Shown here piece by piece: positions 44,301 through 53,581 of a stretch of DNA of 64,000 nucleotides. Position numbers and translations under genes: made by a program. This DNA is from Lumbricus rubellus. Lineage: Eukaryota; Annelida; Clitellata; Crassiclitellata; Lumbricidae. The notes beneath the pieces were generated by a model. It was not told the DNA's origin. It saw nothing but the letters and a program-made list of their open reading frames with translations, and did not search any database. The stretch lies in assembly GCA_945859605.1 (NCBI GenBank), contig OX243814.1:38728630-38792629 (forward strand), given 5' to 3'. Positions within the stretch are counted from its first letter, which is position 1. Every line of letters starts with the position of its first letter.

Positions 44301-46799
44301 AGAATCAAGTTGTCCTTTGTCTGGCCAAAGATGCGTCGAGACGTGGTGAAATTTTGTAAGTCCTGTGAGAAGTGTCAGCTGAAGGCACGAAGTTTGGTGA
44401 TGGATCGAGTGCCGATTACACCAATTCCAAGGGAAGATGTGCCATTCCGACGGATGACTATGGACGTGGTAGGCCCAATAGAACCGAAGTCAGCAGCTGG
44501 GCATAAGTATTGCTTGTGCATAGTGGATTCATGTACAAGATGGCCGACAATCTTTTTGCTGAAGTCATTGACTGCTAAGGCTGTGTGCGAAGCTTTGATG
44601 AAGCTATTCATTGACGTGGGGGTGCCGTCTGTGATCACCAGCGACAGAGGCACAAATTTTACAGCCAGTCTCACAAGAGAATTTTTGAAATTGATGGGAT
44701 GCTGTCCACGATTCGATTCACCAGGGCATCCTGAGGCAGCTGGATTAGTTGAGAGATGGAATCAGACGTTCAAGAAGATGGTGCATCATGTCATTGTGGA
44801 AAATCCAAGACAGTGGCATAAAATCATTCCGTTTACCGTATGGGCATTGAGAGAAGTTCCCAACGCAACGACAGGAGTGGCACCGTATCTGCTGGTGTAT
44901 GGAAAAATGCCAAGAGGACCACTAACTATCTTAAAGGAAAGCTGGACCAAAGAAATAAATCTACCGCCAAACATTGGAGTACAACCAGCAAAGTACCTGA
45001 AGAACTTAAGAGCAGACATGGAGAAAGCTTTGATATTTGCTGAGAATTGTGCAGAGGAAAAGCAAAAACAATACGCCAGTCAATACAACAAGAGGGCCAA
45101 GGATAAAGAATTCGAACCAGGAGAAAACGTCATCGTCCTGTATCCAACGTCAACCAATAAATTGATCTCACGATGGCATGGTCCATGTACAGTGCTACAA
45201 AGAAGATCCAAGTATTCGTATCTGGTGGACATGAATGAAAACGGCCGACGAATCGTCCATGCCAACAAAATGAGGAAGTTCATCGCAAGAACATTATCGT
45301 GTGGTCTCATCGTGGAAGAGGACGACGAATTCGGATCAGTGGTAGAGCTACCATTGAAAGAAGACCATGCAGAGACGACACAGAAATCGCTGCAATTGGA
45401 CTATGAACAGATCGGACATCTTACGAGCGAGCAACAGAAACAGCTACTGGATGTACTGAACCGATATGCAGACAGATTTTCGGACAAACCTGGATTATGT
45501 ACATTGGTAGAACACGAAGTGGTGCTGAGACCAGACTTTCGAGAGAAGGAGTTCACGGCTTATCGAATACCGTTGATATACCGCGCAGAAGTGGACAAAC
45601 AAATACAAGAGATGCTGAAAGCAAACATCATTCAGCCGTCGTCGAGCAGAATGGCAAGTCCGCTGGTCATCGTCAAGAAGAAGGACGGATCCTTGAGACT
45701 CGCGTGCGACTACAGGTACGTGAATTCATATACTGAAAATTGTCGATACCCCATGCCGATCGTCAACGATGGGCTGAGCAAAGTCGGGAAATCCAAGTTT
45801 ATTTCCGTCTTGGACTGTCGCAGTGCTTACTGGACTTGTCCGGTGAAGAAATCCGACCAATGGAAAACCGCATTCGTTACCCATAATGGACTGTACGAAT
45901 TTACACGTGTCCCTTTTGGAATGATTAACTCTGGACGGACTTTTGTAAAAGCCATAAACATGATTTTGCAACCGATTAATGCATTTACTGAACCCTATGT
46001 TGATGACATTGCAGTCCATTCTGATGATTGGAACATTCATTTGAAACATTTAGAATTGTTTTTGAAACAAATAAGACTGCATAATGTAACTTTGAACTTG
46101 AAGAAATGTGTGTTTGGTAAGAGTGAGGTGAAATTCATCGGTCACCTCATTGGTTCAGGGAAGAAGATGATGAATCCAGATAGGATTGACAGTTTGATTA
46201 ATTTAAAAAACCCTGAAACGAAGAAGCAAGTGAAGCAAATGTTAGGATTCTTTGGTTTCTACAGACAATTTATTTGTAATTTTGCTGAGATTGCTAAACC
46301 ATTGACAGATTTAACTAGCAAGCAGACACCTGAGAACATTATTTGGACTCAGGACCACCAGAAATCTTTTGATTCTCTTAAAGAAATTGTTTTATCGAAT
46401 GTTATTCTGTACATGTTCGAGGTTGGCAAACCATTTAATTTGTACTGTGATAGCAGTGATTTTGCTGTGGGGGCTGTGCTGTCACAAGTGGACGATGAGG
46501 GGATAGAACGTCCCGTTTCATTTATCAGCCAGAAGCTGACAGATACCCAGAGGAGATGGGCGACGATTGAGAAGGAAGCCTATGCAATCATATGGGCTTT
46601 AAACAAATTGAAAGAAATCATTATTGGTTCCAAGATTAATGTGTTCACTGATCATAATCCTTTAGTTTATTTGACTGAGTCAATGTCGAAGTCTGCTAAG
46701 TTAGTCAGATGGTCTTTATCATTGCAAAATTTTGACATTCTGTTGAACTATAAGAAAGGAAAGTTGAATGTAGTAGCAGACTGCTTATCGAGATTGTAG
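41334..46799 (+). CDS. Gag-Pol polyprotein (1821 aa)
   Basis: One uninterrupted frame. The ATG has A at -3. Gag: a long Glu/Lys/Gln-rich coiled coil (about residues 85-310), a helical capsid-like part, then one zinc knuckle C588-x2-C591-x4-H596-x4-C601. Protease: LIDSGTEIP with D709. An acidic linker follows. Integrase: H974-x6-H981-x26-C1008-x2-C1011, then catalytic D1044, D1104 and E1140 (D-35-E), and a GPY/F-like end near RWHGPCTVL. Reverse transcriptase: SVLDCRSAYW and YVDD (1555-1558). RNase H: YCDSSDFAVG (D1706), IEKEAYA and FTDHNPL, ending DCLSRL. All catalytic residues looked for are present. No env ORF follows. Integrase preceding RT is the odd feature for a Ty3-type enzyme. Confidence 0.95.
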   Translation: MEKLTEKKQANIKKMSTDRLIKLLIEADLDAEEVEQMSREELMRNLAEVWAKKEEEEEGAVGGAAEKPVEKPQQPMSIEALLQLMMMSRQEEKERRQEEKEKEERRRQEENEKEEQRRQEKKERKQEEKEKAEKADRLRQQEIDMQKQQFQLQLEQMKIDRDEAERRRMELMIEYEKARKSDEEIRKQQIEDKKAREEEKEKMRLQELERAEEIRQEELQAEKDNLEKAEREREEQMQLEQKKLAIKEAQLQEMAIEKEERRKQLELLQQKIEQEELRRIEDQDRLKKRDEDDRKSREVSEQIRLKESETMVSRIKKIGDAMKHVLPKMPYDMMEVPLYFETVENAFNSFAVEKQYWVKLLLPLMTPRARTVLNRLSFENLDKYDAVKEHLLKEFKLTAREYRSRFADAKKTAEETYTMFTARLKNLLNYYVRSRRVDKDYEKLFDLLVADKLKECLPPGPLQFVLAKEGTECLEASNVADLADIHVNNRIGVMFQDKPKFEAWDNSPKQPKWNKDSKDTGSQAKSNDAKKDDYSGKQWSQDKQQSTWDRQAYNRTPPLGRPTESNASYTPYNKWENKEQRSFIKKRCHNCNSDKHLIKHCQAPGAANLRKNFSRSAENLRVNQIQVINAPPGWEEQCNQETEVKSVMKCTPQFTILKEAIKTTSIAENCRETKSKEECQRIKKISLQHVNVEIRGTDGQPVQVEALIDSGTEIPVINEELLKGTTVEEIGRVHLQCVAGEPIPAKLVKIEVRMSGRNEGTATEDRTINIAPYLTLVCASISAELCKENPEKFLLHPEIIAELKEVPPISILQGELQANVTTRAQSRRAEVEDGEDETINESSQEDDTDSEDELSIQDDERTTSENNETEEEMAACERNDSEDSGSDAELETSMRDLFTENSNDERQLEDAKKFEEQQRNDESLKSWWRIAEDQGSEFIVVNGLLYKKHQMLDQLVYQLVLPKERRIQVMELAHESVFGGHLGEEKTRERIKLSFVWPKMRRDVVKFCKSCEKCQLKARSLVMDRVPITPIPREDVPFRRMTMDVVGPIEPKSAAGHKYCLCIVDSCTRWPTIFLLKSLTAKAVCEALMKLFIDVGVPSVITSDRGTNFTASLTREFLKLMGCCPRFDSPGHPEAAGLVERWNQTFKKMVHHVIVENPRQWHKIIPFTVWALREVPNATTGVAPYLLVYGKMPRGPLTILKESWTKEINLPPNIGVQPAKYLKNLRADMEKALIFAENCAEEKQKQYASQYNKRAKDKEFEPGENVIVLYPTSTNKLISRWHGPCTVLQRRSKYSYLVDMNENGRRIVHANKMRKFIARTLSCGLIVEEDDEFGSVVELPLKEDHAETTQKSLQLDYEQIGHLTSEQQKQLLDVLNRYADRFSDKPGLCTLVEHEVVLRPDFREKEFTAYRIPLIYRAEVDKQIQEMLKANIIQPSSSRMASPLVIVKKKDGSLRLACDYRYVNSYTENCRYPMPIVNDGLSKVGKSKFISVLDCRSAYWTCPVKKSDQWKTAFVTHNGLYEFTRVPFGMINSGRTFVKAINMILQPINAFTEPYVDDIAVHSDDWNIHLKHLELFLKQIRLHNVTLNLKKCVFGKSEVKFIGHLIGSGKKMMNPDRIDSLINLKNPETKKQVKQMLGFFGFYRQFICNFAEIAKPLTDLTSKQTPENIIWTQDHQKSFDSLKEIVLSNVILYMFEVGKPFNLYCDSSDFAVGAVLSQVDDEGIERPVSFISQKLTDTQRRWATIEKEAYAIIWALNKLKEIIIGSKINVFTDHNPLVYLTESMSKSAKLVRWSLSLQNFDILLNYKKGKLNVVADCLSRL

Positions 46800-46896
46800 T
46801 ATAAGGTATTTTGTGATTGCATTTAGTATAAGAATTGTTTGTATTTAGTTTAAGCATTATACGTTCGCTAATTTTTAAGATTAATTAGCTCTCTTC

Positions 46897-46913
46897 AAAA
46901 GAAAGGAAGGAGG
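46897..46913 (+). other. Polypurine tract
   Basis: A 17-base purine run, AAAAGAAAGGAAGGAGG, lies three bases upstream of the 3' LTR, where the plus-strand primer would be generated. Confidence 0.8.
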
Positions 46914-46916
46914 TAA

Positions 46917-47436
46917 TGTCAGCTAATTTAATCAGTGCACGCCGATTGTCGTACAGCGACGAAAGTAGGCCAGGTGCAAATTGCCGCGCGGCGTCTGCAC
47001 AGGTGATTGGCTGGACAGCACGTGACGTCTAGACGAGCGTACGTTAATTGTACAAGAAGGGAGTGGAAGTGAAGAAGGAGAGTTGCGTGTTGAGAGCCGT
47101 TGAGATAGGCTGTAAGAGTTGTTGTTGAGTTGCGATAGAGTAGACTGATGAAGATAGTAGTCGTGTAGTTGTTATGATAACGCAAGTGTAGTCATTGTTG
47201 TGTTGTTGCTGATCGTTTTACTTTATATCGGATTTTGGAGTATAATAAGAAGAGTTAAACACGTCGTCGTTGTTGGTTAACAAAACAGTGAAAGACTGTA
47301 GATTCTTTAACCTAGCCATTTAGCTAATGAAACAGTTATCTAGGGATAGGCCTACGCTACCACGAACTTATACGAAGAAGCTTCCGAAGAGACTGAAGGT
47401 CACACGTAGAGAAGAAGAGGGAAAAGACGTGTGACA
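46917..47436 (+). repeat. 3' LTR
   Basis: 520 bp, identical to the 5' LTR except G for T at 47010. Confidence 0.95.
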
Positions 47437-47690
47437 ATAGCATAGCATAGTATAGTATAGTATAGCATAGCATAGCATAGCATAGCATAGCATAGCATAG
47501 TATAGTATAGTATAGTATAGTATAGTATAGTATAGTTTAGTATAGTATAGTATTATAGCATAGTATAGAATAGCATAGTATAGCATAGTATAGCATAGCA
47601 TAGCATAGCATAGCATAGTATAGTATAGTACAGTACAGTACAGTATAGTACAGTAGGCCTACAGTAAAGTACAGTAAAGTACAGTATAAA
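47437..47690. repeat. Pentanucleotide array, right part
   Basis: CATAG/TATAG/CAGTA units continue the array interrupted by the retrotransposon. A TAGGCCTA at 47654-47661 lies within; deleting six bases restores the CAGTA periodicity. Confidence 0.93.
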
Positions 47691-47826
47691 ACCTAAAATC
47701 GTTAAGCTATAATTATTTAAAAAATGTGATTTCTATGCATATCATTTAGACATAGCCACATGCATGCACTAACAGAGGCTCTTACACAGTAGGCCCTACT
47801 AAGTTGTTTAAAGTATTCCTACTCAC

Positions 47827-48117
47827 CAAGAACCGTTATCTGGGCGTCGAACTCTTTTCCTGCCGTTTTACATTGTAACAATCCTGCGTTTTCAGAACGT
47901 GTGGCATTAGTTTCCAAAGTTTGTCCAGTCGCAACAAAATTTGAAAAATCTTGTACAATAATTTGACTACCGTCGTTAATTTTCTCAGCCCCATCCACGT
48001 TGTTCATTGTACGGTACCAATGGACTCTGCTTGATGAATTCGATACACACGATACTTTCATCCAACCGCCAACGGCCGCTGCCATATTTCTGAGCTTTGG
48101 TGAAAACGACGCTTTGC
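47827..48117 (-). CDS. IgSF receptor exon 2: Ig domain 1
   Basis: 291 nt, phase 1-1, from acceptor AACATTTTAG|GCAAAG to donor TTCTTG|GTGAGT (residues 27-123). The Ig pattern is clear: GGWMKVSCVSN, then RVHWYRT (conserved Trp), then SENAGLLQCKT, then FDAQITVLG as last strand. Sequons are present at NSS and NAT. Only two canonical cysteines are present, unlike domain 2. Confidence 0.88.
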
Positions 48118-48360
48118 CTAAAATGTTTAATTACAAGAGTTAATGCAAAACCTCGTCAGAAATTTCAGTTCTAAAAAAACAGCGGTTTTTCAAACATTTA
48201 TAAAAAAAATCATCTAGGTATATGGCCTACATCGCGTGACTTGCGTCTCAGCAATGGGCTCTGCTATAGGGCCTATTTTGGGCCAATAGAATAGTTTACA
48301 GGCCCATGCACGATCATGCGAAAAAACAAGTTAAACGTATAGATAGATACAGCTCCATAC
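48118..48360 (-). other. IgSF receptor intron 1
   Basis: A short AT-rich intron from GTATGG to AACATTTTAG. Confidence 0.7.
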
Positions 48361-48439
48361 CATGTGCGATTTCATATTCCAAGGCAATCACTAAAATAAT
48401 TAAAACAAGCGAGTGAATCTTCCACGTTTTCAGTAGCAT
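48361..48439 (-). CDS. IgSF receptor exon 1: signal peptide (gene start)
   Basis: The ATG at 48439-48437 opens MLLKTWKIHSLVLIILVIAL followed by EYEIAHG: a basic n-region, an 11-residue hydrophobic core and a plausible cleavage after AHG. The exon ends phase 1 at CACATG|GTATGG, matching exon 2. The complete chain of nine exons is 1341 nt, 446 aa plus stop, with no frame conflict: signal peptide, two Ig domains, stalk, TM, ITIM tail. No known family name is assigned; the architecture suggests a cell-surface recognition or immune-type inhibitory receptor. Extra phase 1-1 exons and the true transcription start cannot be excluded by eye. Confidence 0.8.
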
Positions 48440-48825
48440 TTCCAAGCGTCGTTCAGAGCAGGCTAACTAACACGATCCGACGAAAAGTGGCGGATTATTC
48501 GAGCACATCAGCGAAGCACACATGCTTGCATGACCCACTTTCGGTTTAGCGCCTCCATATCAAAATTATGCGAAAAAGGAATAAGCATTAGCCTATATAG
48601 GCCTATGCAATTATAATAGGCCTATCATCCTGTTGCAAAATGGTATGTGTTAAACTCCAACAAGAGACCAACATTTTCAATGCACGATGCAACTGTAGGC
48701 CCATTCATTATTATTTTTTGTCCTGAGTTATTTAGGATCCCTCAGGGAATTATTTTTTTTATAATTATCATTATTATAACTCATTTATTTCTACAAAAAC
48801 CGACACAATCATTTTGTAATTGTAA
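48440..48825. other. Upstream region of the IgSF receptor gene
   Basis: The 5' UTR and promoter should lie here; no clear TATA box was recognised. It includes the second copy of the retroposon core TCCCTGAGGGATCC (minus strand, about 48710-48750). Confidence 0.4.
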
Positions 48826-49200
48826 TTGAACATTTATATAGCGCCGCTCACACATTCAGTAGCGCTCCCGACCTTAATTAGCACTTCCCCTAACAATTAG
48901 TATGGTCTTTTGGCGTTTCCTGAACAGAGGGAAAGAGACTGAGAAGCTCAAGACGCAGCTTGTGCGGAAGACGGTTCCAGCAAGATCGGCCAACATAGGC
49001 AAAGCTTCTGGATTGAGCAATAGCACTACGCATGCGAGGAATCACAAGTAGGCCATTAGCTGCTGAACGAAGAGCAGAGCGACCAGGGAGAGAGGATACC
49101 AGGCTACAGACAGCACGGATGTAGGAGGGAGCTACCCCAAGAAGAGAATGGCGCTTAAGTGTCAAAATCTTGAACTCTATGCGTTGCGATACAAGAAGCC
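48826..49200 (-). pseudogene. CR1/L2-type LINE 3' fragment
   Basis: The minus-strand reading includes HSLLGVAPSYIRAVCSL, GRSALRSAANGLLVIPRMRS and AYVGRSCWNRLPHKLRLELL, matching the same C-terminal region as the fragment at 59.4-60.3 kb. The hairpin tail TATATAGCGCCGC follows at 48836-48850 with a short TGTAAT-type tail. It is 5'-truncated. Confidence 0.75.
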
Positions 49201-50440
49201 ATAATTATGCAGACACCGAATGCCCCTGAGCCGAGAGTTTTGTTGCCATTGGCAAATGTCTTAAATATTGCGAGTCTCAGTGCTACTGAAACCTTTTTGT
49301 AAAATCAGTAGGCCTAAGTGTAAGAAAACACTAATTTCACTAAGTTCACTGACGTTGCGTGCTTGCTTACTGACCCGCCACAGCCGACAAACCACGTAGG
49401 TTAGCATAGGGCCTACTCAACAGCGGATTTTTTGCAAAATTACTAATCTTGTAAGACTGCCGATTAGTGCCAAACGGCACTTTGGCCCTGCTGTAACACT
49501 TTGCACCGACACTCAATGAACCTTAAACACGGCCCTGTCTGAGGCGACGATAATTATGTCCGGGTGATTGCGCCGTACTTAGATATTTTGGCGATTGCTG
49601 CACGCCTCACCTGCTCCTGTTGATGTTGCTGCCAGATGAAATTTGGAAGCCGTCCATTTTTACTGGCCTGCCCAACTGAATGTTCAAACATAAGGAGATG
49701 AATTTGTGTGGATTTGGTACATTAAAAGACAACTTTTTAAAGTAGTCCGTTCCTGTAGGCCTATGGAAAGTAACTATAGTTCACGAATGGTGGGGGCGAC
49801 TTCACCACAAAGCGTTGTCTTTTATAACTTAGTTACAAACAAGACTTAGAACGGATGTAAGAGTTTGAGGGGTGGAAGCTGGCAGGCCTGATGAGTGATG
49901 ACTGAGTTGCATATAATCAGTTCAAGAGATAACCTCTTAAACTTCGGCTGCTATCTGCTGTGGAATGTCTGCAAACGTTGGCTCTGTAAGGTAGCCTAGG
50001 CTTTCACTCGATTTAGTGGCATATTAAATTCAATACACTTTCCAACATTCGTTAGACGATGACAGATAGCTCCTTTGATTTGCCGATGACTGGGCAGTGG
50101 ATAAAATTAATCGTCATTTTTCTGATTTCTGGTAGCCTACTTGACTAGATTAAGGTGAGGCCATTCAGATCAGATATATGCCAATGCAACTTTACACGAT
50201 GACAATAAAAGCACTTTTTTATTATAATGGTCAAATGCAATGCAATACAAACGTAATTTTAGAGATTAACCGTAATTTGATTTTATATTAGCCTATACTT
50301 GTGCACGCATGAAGCAAATAAATTTTTGAATGCTGTATATAATTAAGTCAAAGCAGGTTGAGTTTATATAATTATATTCAATACAATTATACATGTAATA
50401 GGTATTCAATATATATGTCTCAATAAAAAAGGTGCAAAAT
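49201..50440. other. Gene-less stretch
   Basis: AT-rich DNA with no recognised gene, RNA or transposon end. Confidence 0.35.
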
Positions 50441-51095
50441 TGTTTTTGCCAGAACTTCGTCAAATTTCCACCAATCTTAATAACTTTTGGCAGGTAGATG
50501 GCAAAATGGCTGATATTTTATGCCATATATAAATTTTCCACCTCACCTGACTCATATCACCGCACTACCTTGTTAAACACAGATGTGCCAATTTTTCATA
50601 AAATTATAACGTCGTCTCGAAGCTTGTCTGCACTGAAACCCATTGCATTAAGCCGCGGATGCCAGAGTGAATGGGGCATAGGAATACTATCGTGACAACC
50701 TTCTTGCCCAGAAGATACCGTCAGACATACGCCGGATATCCCACGGCGAGTTTATTGTCTTTCAACAGGATGGCGCCCCGGCGCATCGAGCGCGCGACAC
50801 CGTCTCTTTCCTGGAGCGAGAGACGCCCGACTTTAATCCCTCCAACACTGTGGCCGCCGATTTCTCCGGATCTTAACACAGTTGACTATAGCACATTTAC
50901 TGCGGCTAATTCAGTCGCCAGAAAGTTTGTTGCAAGTAGGCCTAATAAAATTCAAGCGTTATATGAAAAATTGCTACATTGCTTCGGACTACGTAAGGCT
51001 GGGCTTCGTTAGATACGTGGAATGCCATTCTCTCTCCAAAAAATCATCTGTCTTCGTGGCCCGGCCACCCAAACTCTACAAGATAGTAGCTTGAT
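50441..51095 (+). pseudogene. Tc1-type transposase relic
   Basis: In shifting plus-strand frames there are TVSFLERETPDF, PPTLWPPISPDLNTVDYS and FVASRPNKIQALYEKLLHCF. Together with the coding for an FQQDGAPAHR-like stretch near 50760, these are the second half of a Tc1-family DDE transposase. Several frame changes make it inactive. No terminal repeats were identified around it. Confidence 0.75.
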
Positions 51096-51510
51096 GTTGT
51101 AGCAATTGTTCCGATGATGTGCTTCTTCTTCGTGCTGCTCCGCTCCGCCTAACTTCTCCATCCACGAAGGGCCGAGAGACCCTCGTCCTGATGGTTGGTC
51201 AGCACGTCATGGGGTATCGCAGACTACAACCGCTCAACGCTTCATTCTTATCCTGCTCAACTGGACGTCGCCTCAGAGTCATCTTCGCGTATGACCACTT
51301 TTGTGAATTCCGAGAAAAACGAGATAGAAGTTTCGCAACTTTGGACGCCAAAAAAAGATAACCAGTGCAATAAAACTTCAGGCAATAACTTCATATTAAA
51401 GCATCAACATTAATTAAAGGATGTTGCATTATAAAATTAAACTGAAACTTAGAATCATTATGGTTTTTTGTGAAATTTTGGGAAATGTTGTATAAAATGG
51501 ATTTAAATCA
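51096..51510. other. Gene-less stretch
   Basis: Nothing recognised. Confidence 0.3.
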
Positions 51511-51659
51511 ATTGCAAGTCATCCTGACGTGATAAATTTTTTTAAAATATGAAATAATAAAAGAAAGCAATATAGGCTACTGGTACAATCAATTGCGACT
51601 TTGTTCGTTTCAATTTTCGCAAATTTAATACCCTTTTTTAAATAAAAGAACGTTTTTAT

Positions 51660-51965
51660 TTCCTGGACATACGACACTATGATACTACGAAGTGGGATGT
51701 CGTATCTCCATTGTCCAATCAACGACGAGCTTTTCTGGACATAATAATTACGACAATGCACTTTTAAACCCTGAATGCGGCACTGGAAATACGGCAAAAT
51801 AAATTGGAGATACGACAAAGCAACACTGAAATTGGACATACGGCAAGTAGTTTTCGTTGATTATCTTTACTTGTCGTATCTCCTAACGGTTAACAGTAAA
51901 GAAAGATAAACAAATTTTTGCTACAAATCAAGTCTAAACTCGATTTTGAAAAAATGGACATACGC
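51660..51965. repeat. Degenerate GGACATACGACAA repeats in both orientations
   Basis: At least seven copies of a TGGACATACGRCAA-like motif occur, some forward (about 51663, 51783, 51810, 51833, 51955) and some reverse (TTGTCGTATCTCC at about 51695 and 51872). This resembles the short-unit organisation of the element at 39.3-39.9 kb, but no ends were defined. Confidence 0.45.
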
Positions 51966-52050
51966 GAAGGCGTCAAGTCAGCTGGTTTATCTACATGTAG
52001 CTGATTTTAGCATCCACCTAGAAAATTCACCTGAACGAAACACTCTATGG

Positions 52051-52913
52051 AAGTGCTGTCCAACCTTTTTGGCACCATGGGCCGCAGAAGCAATAATTCT
52101 GAAGCCGAGGGCCGCAACATTAAACTCAAAAGCAGCTGCTAAGATTTTTTATAACAACTCTAATGTAGAATGAATAATTATTATAAAATGAGTAATAGCA
52201 TAGCCTACTCCATAGGCCTAATAGTTTAGCATCAAAAAGCATAAGAAGGCTTTTAGGTCTACCCGGCCTTGCACTCAGTTCGTTTTTCAGTCCATCGCCT
52301 ATAACTACAATTTTTTTGGCTCATCTGTACTTAAAGGTTGAGCAAGTTTCCATCATCGTGCTCTGGCTATTATAAAGACTTGTCGTCAAAACCAGAGTCT
52401 TCGGTTTGAGGGGCAGCCATAATATAATCGTTGGCCGAGAAAGAGCCAAAAACATCGCCATTTGTCGGCCTTGGAGACTCTTCGGGTTTTCCTTCCAACC
52501 CTTAGAACTAGAACCGGAAAATCTCCAGAGAGGAACAGTAATAACCACAGCAGATGTGCTGGAATTATGTAGACATCTCAGTAGGCATAACTGGCTTCGA
52601 ACCAACGGTTTGAGACGGTCTGCATAGTTTGAGTACAGAAATAAGAGTTATTAAAGCCAGAAGTCGTGTGCAATGCAATCAACTGATAGACTGTGCATGG
52701 GGACCTAACCCAGGGATAAAAAAGAAGAGATTAGTAGGCTAACTAGTTGTCGGATTGACCACCATGCATGCAGGTGTATGTAGCTGCCCAAACCACTGAC
52801 TTTGTTTTCTATCATTTTACATAAAGTGCAAAAATTCATTGAGCACGGGCGGGCCACTTGAAATCATCTCACGGGCCGCATGCGGCCCGCGGGCCGCAGG
52901 TTGGACAGCACTG
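52051..52913. mobile_element. hAT-like non-autonomous element
   Basis: Left end AAGTGCTGTCCAACCTTTTT and right end GGTTGGACAGCACTG are inverted repeats, with GGGCCGC-rich subterminal DNA on both sides (ATGGGCCGCAGAAG; CGCGGGCCGCAGG). This is the familiar CAGTGCTGTCCAACC...GGCCGC hAT end type. A clean 8-bp target duplication could not be recognised. No transposase is readable. Confidence 0.65.
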
Positions 52914-53548
52914 TAAGACTATGGTTCCTTGATCCAGGACTATAATGGTAAATTTTGAGGTGAGCAGGCCTACACGCTGGTATTTTCGGCGCCTGCTTAG
53001 GGGTCTTGATCGATTTTTCTCTCTCATAACACGTTAGCATTTCCCCGAGAAGCGAGGCTGTCCGATTGGAATAAAAATGTGAATAATTACCGTCATCTAT
53101 TTATTAAATGGATACCGTATTATGGGCACCTTAAGGGCTTTTGCCTGTAGTTCATGGTCCAATGAAGGCCAAGTAAAACAATGTTTGTAAACCTAATTTT
53201 CAACACTTTAGCAACTAAAAACTCACTGAAAAGACATTAAAATTTTGAGATTTACCCTCAAAATATTGAAAATACAAACCGCTCTGAAGTGCCCATATTA
53301 GGCACTAGTGTCCTAATATGGGCAATCATTATATTAAGTTCACGCTTAATGTAGTCAACGGTACATGTAAATGTCATATGATTGCTCTTCACAATAATTT
53401 TCCAAAAGAAATGCGTGATTGTTTATCCGCTACTAGTCCCACACAATATGTTGTAGTCTAACACTAGAGGGATCTGAAACCTTATCGAAAAACTTAAACC
53501 TAAAAGTGAGTGACCCAACAAGAACTTGCTGTCTATTCAACGTATTCA

Positions 53549-53581
53549 TGTATGTATGTATGTATGTATGTATGTATGTAT
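53549..53581. repeat. Short (GTAT)n array
   Basis: About eight units end directly at the left TAGACTGGTCC end of the nested element. Confidence 0.9.

Larger units (their letters stand above)
40482..47436 (+). mobile_element. Gmr1-like Ty3-type LTR retrotransposon, apparently intact
   Basis: A 6955-bp element with 520-bp LTRs differing at one base (T at 40575, G at 47010), 5-bp direct repeat ATAGC on both sides (40477-40481 and 47437-47441), a primer binding site, a purine tract and a single 1821-codon gag-pol ORF. Pol order is protease, integrase, reverse transcriptase, RNase H. That is the Ty1/copia order, but the RT is of Ty3 type. This combination defines the Gmr1-like group described from deuterostomes. 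It lies antisense in an intron of the Ig receptor gene. Near-identical LTRs and an open ORF suggest recent insertion. Confidence 0.93.
38751..47826 (-). other. IgSF receptor intron 2
   Basis: About 9.1 kb from GTGAGT (47826) to the acceptor at 38751. Most is taken by the antisense LTR retrotransposon (40482-47436) in a pentanucleotide array, plus a MULE-like MITE (39270-39941). No further Ig-type exon was found in the unique parts, though another phase 1-1 exon could be missed. Confidence 0.75.
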
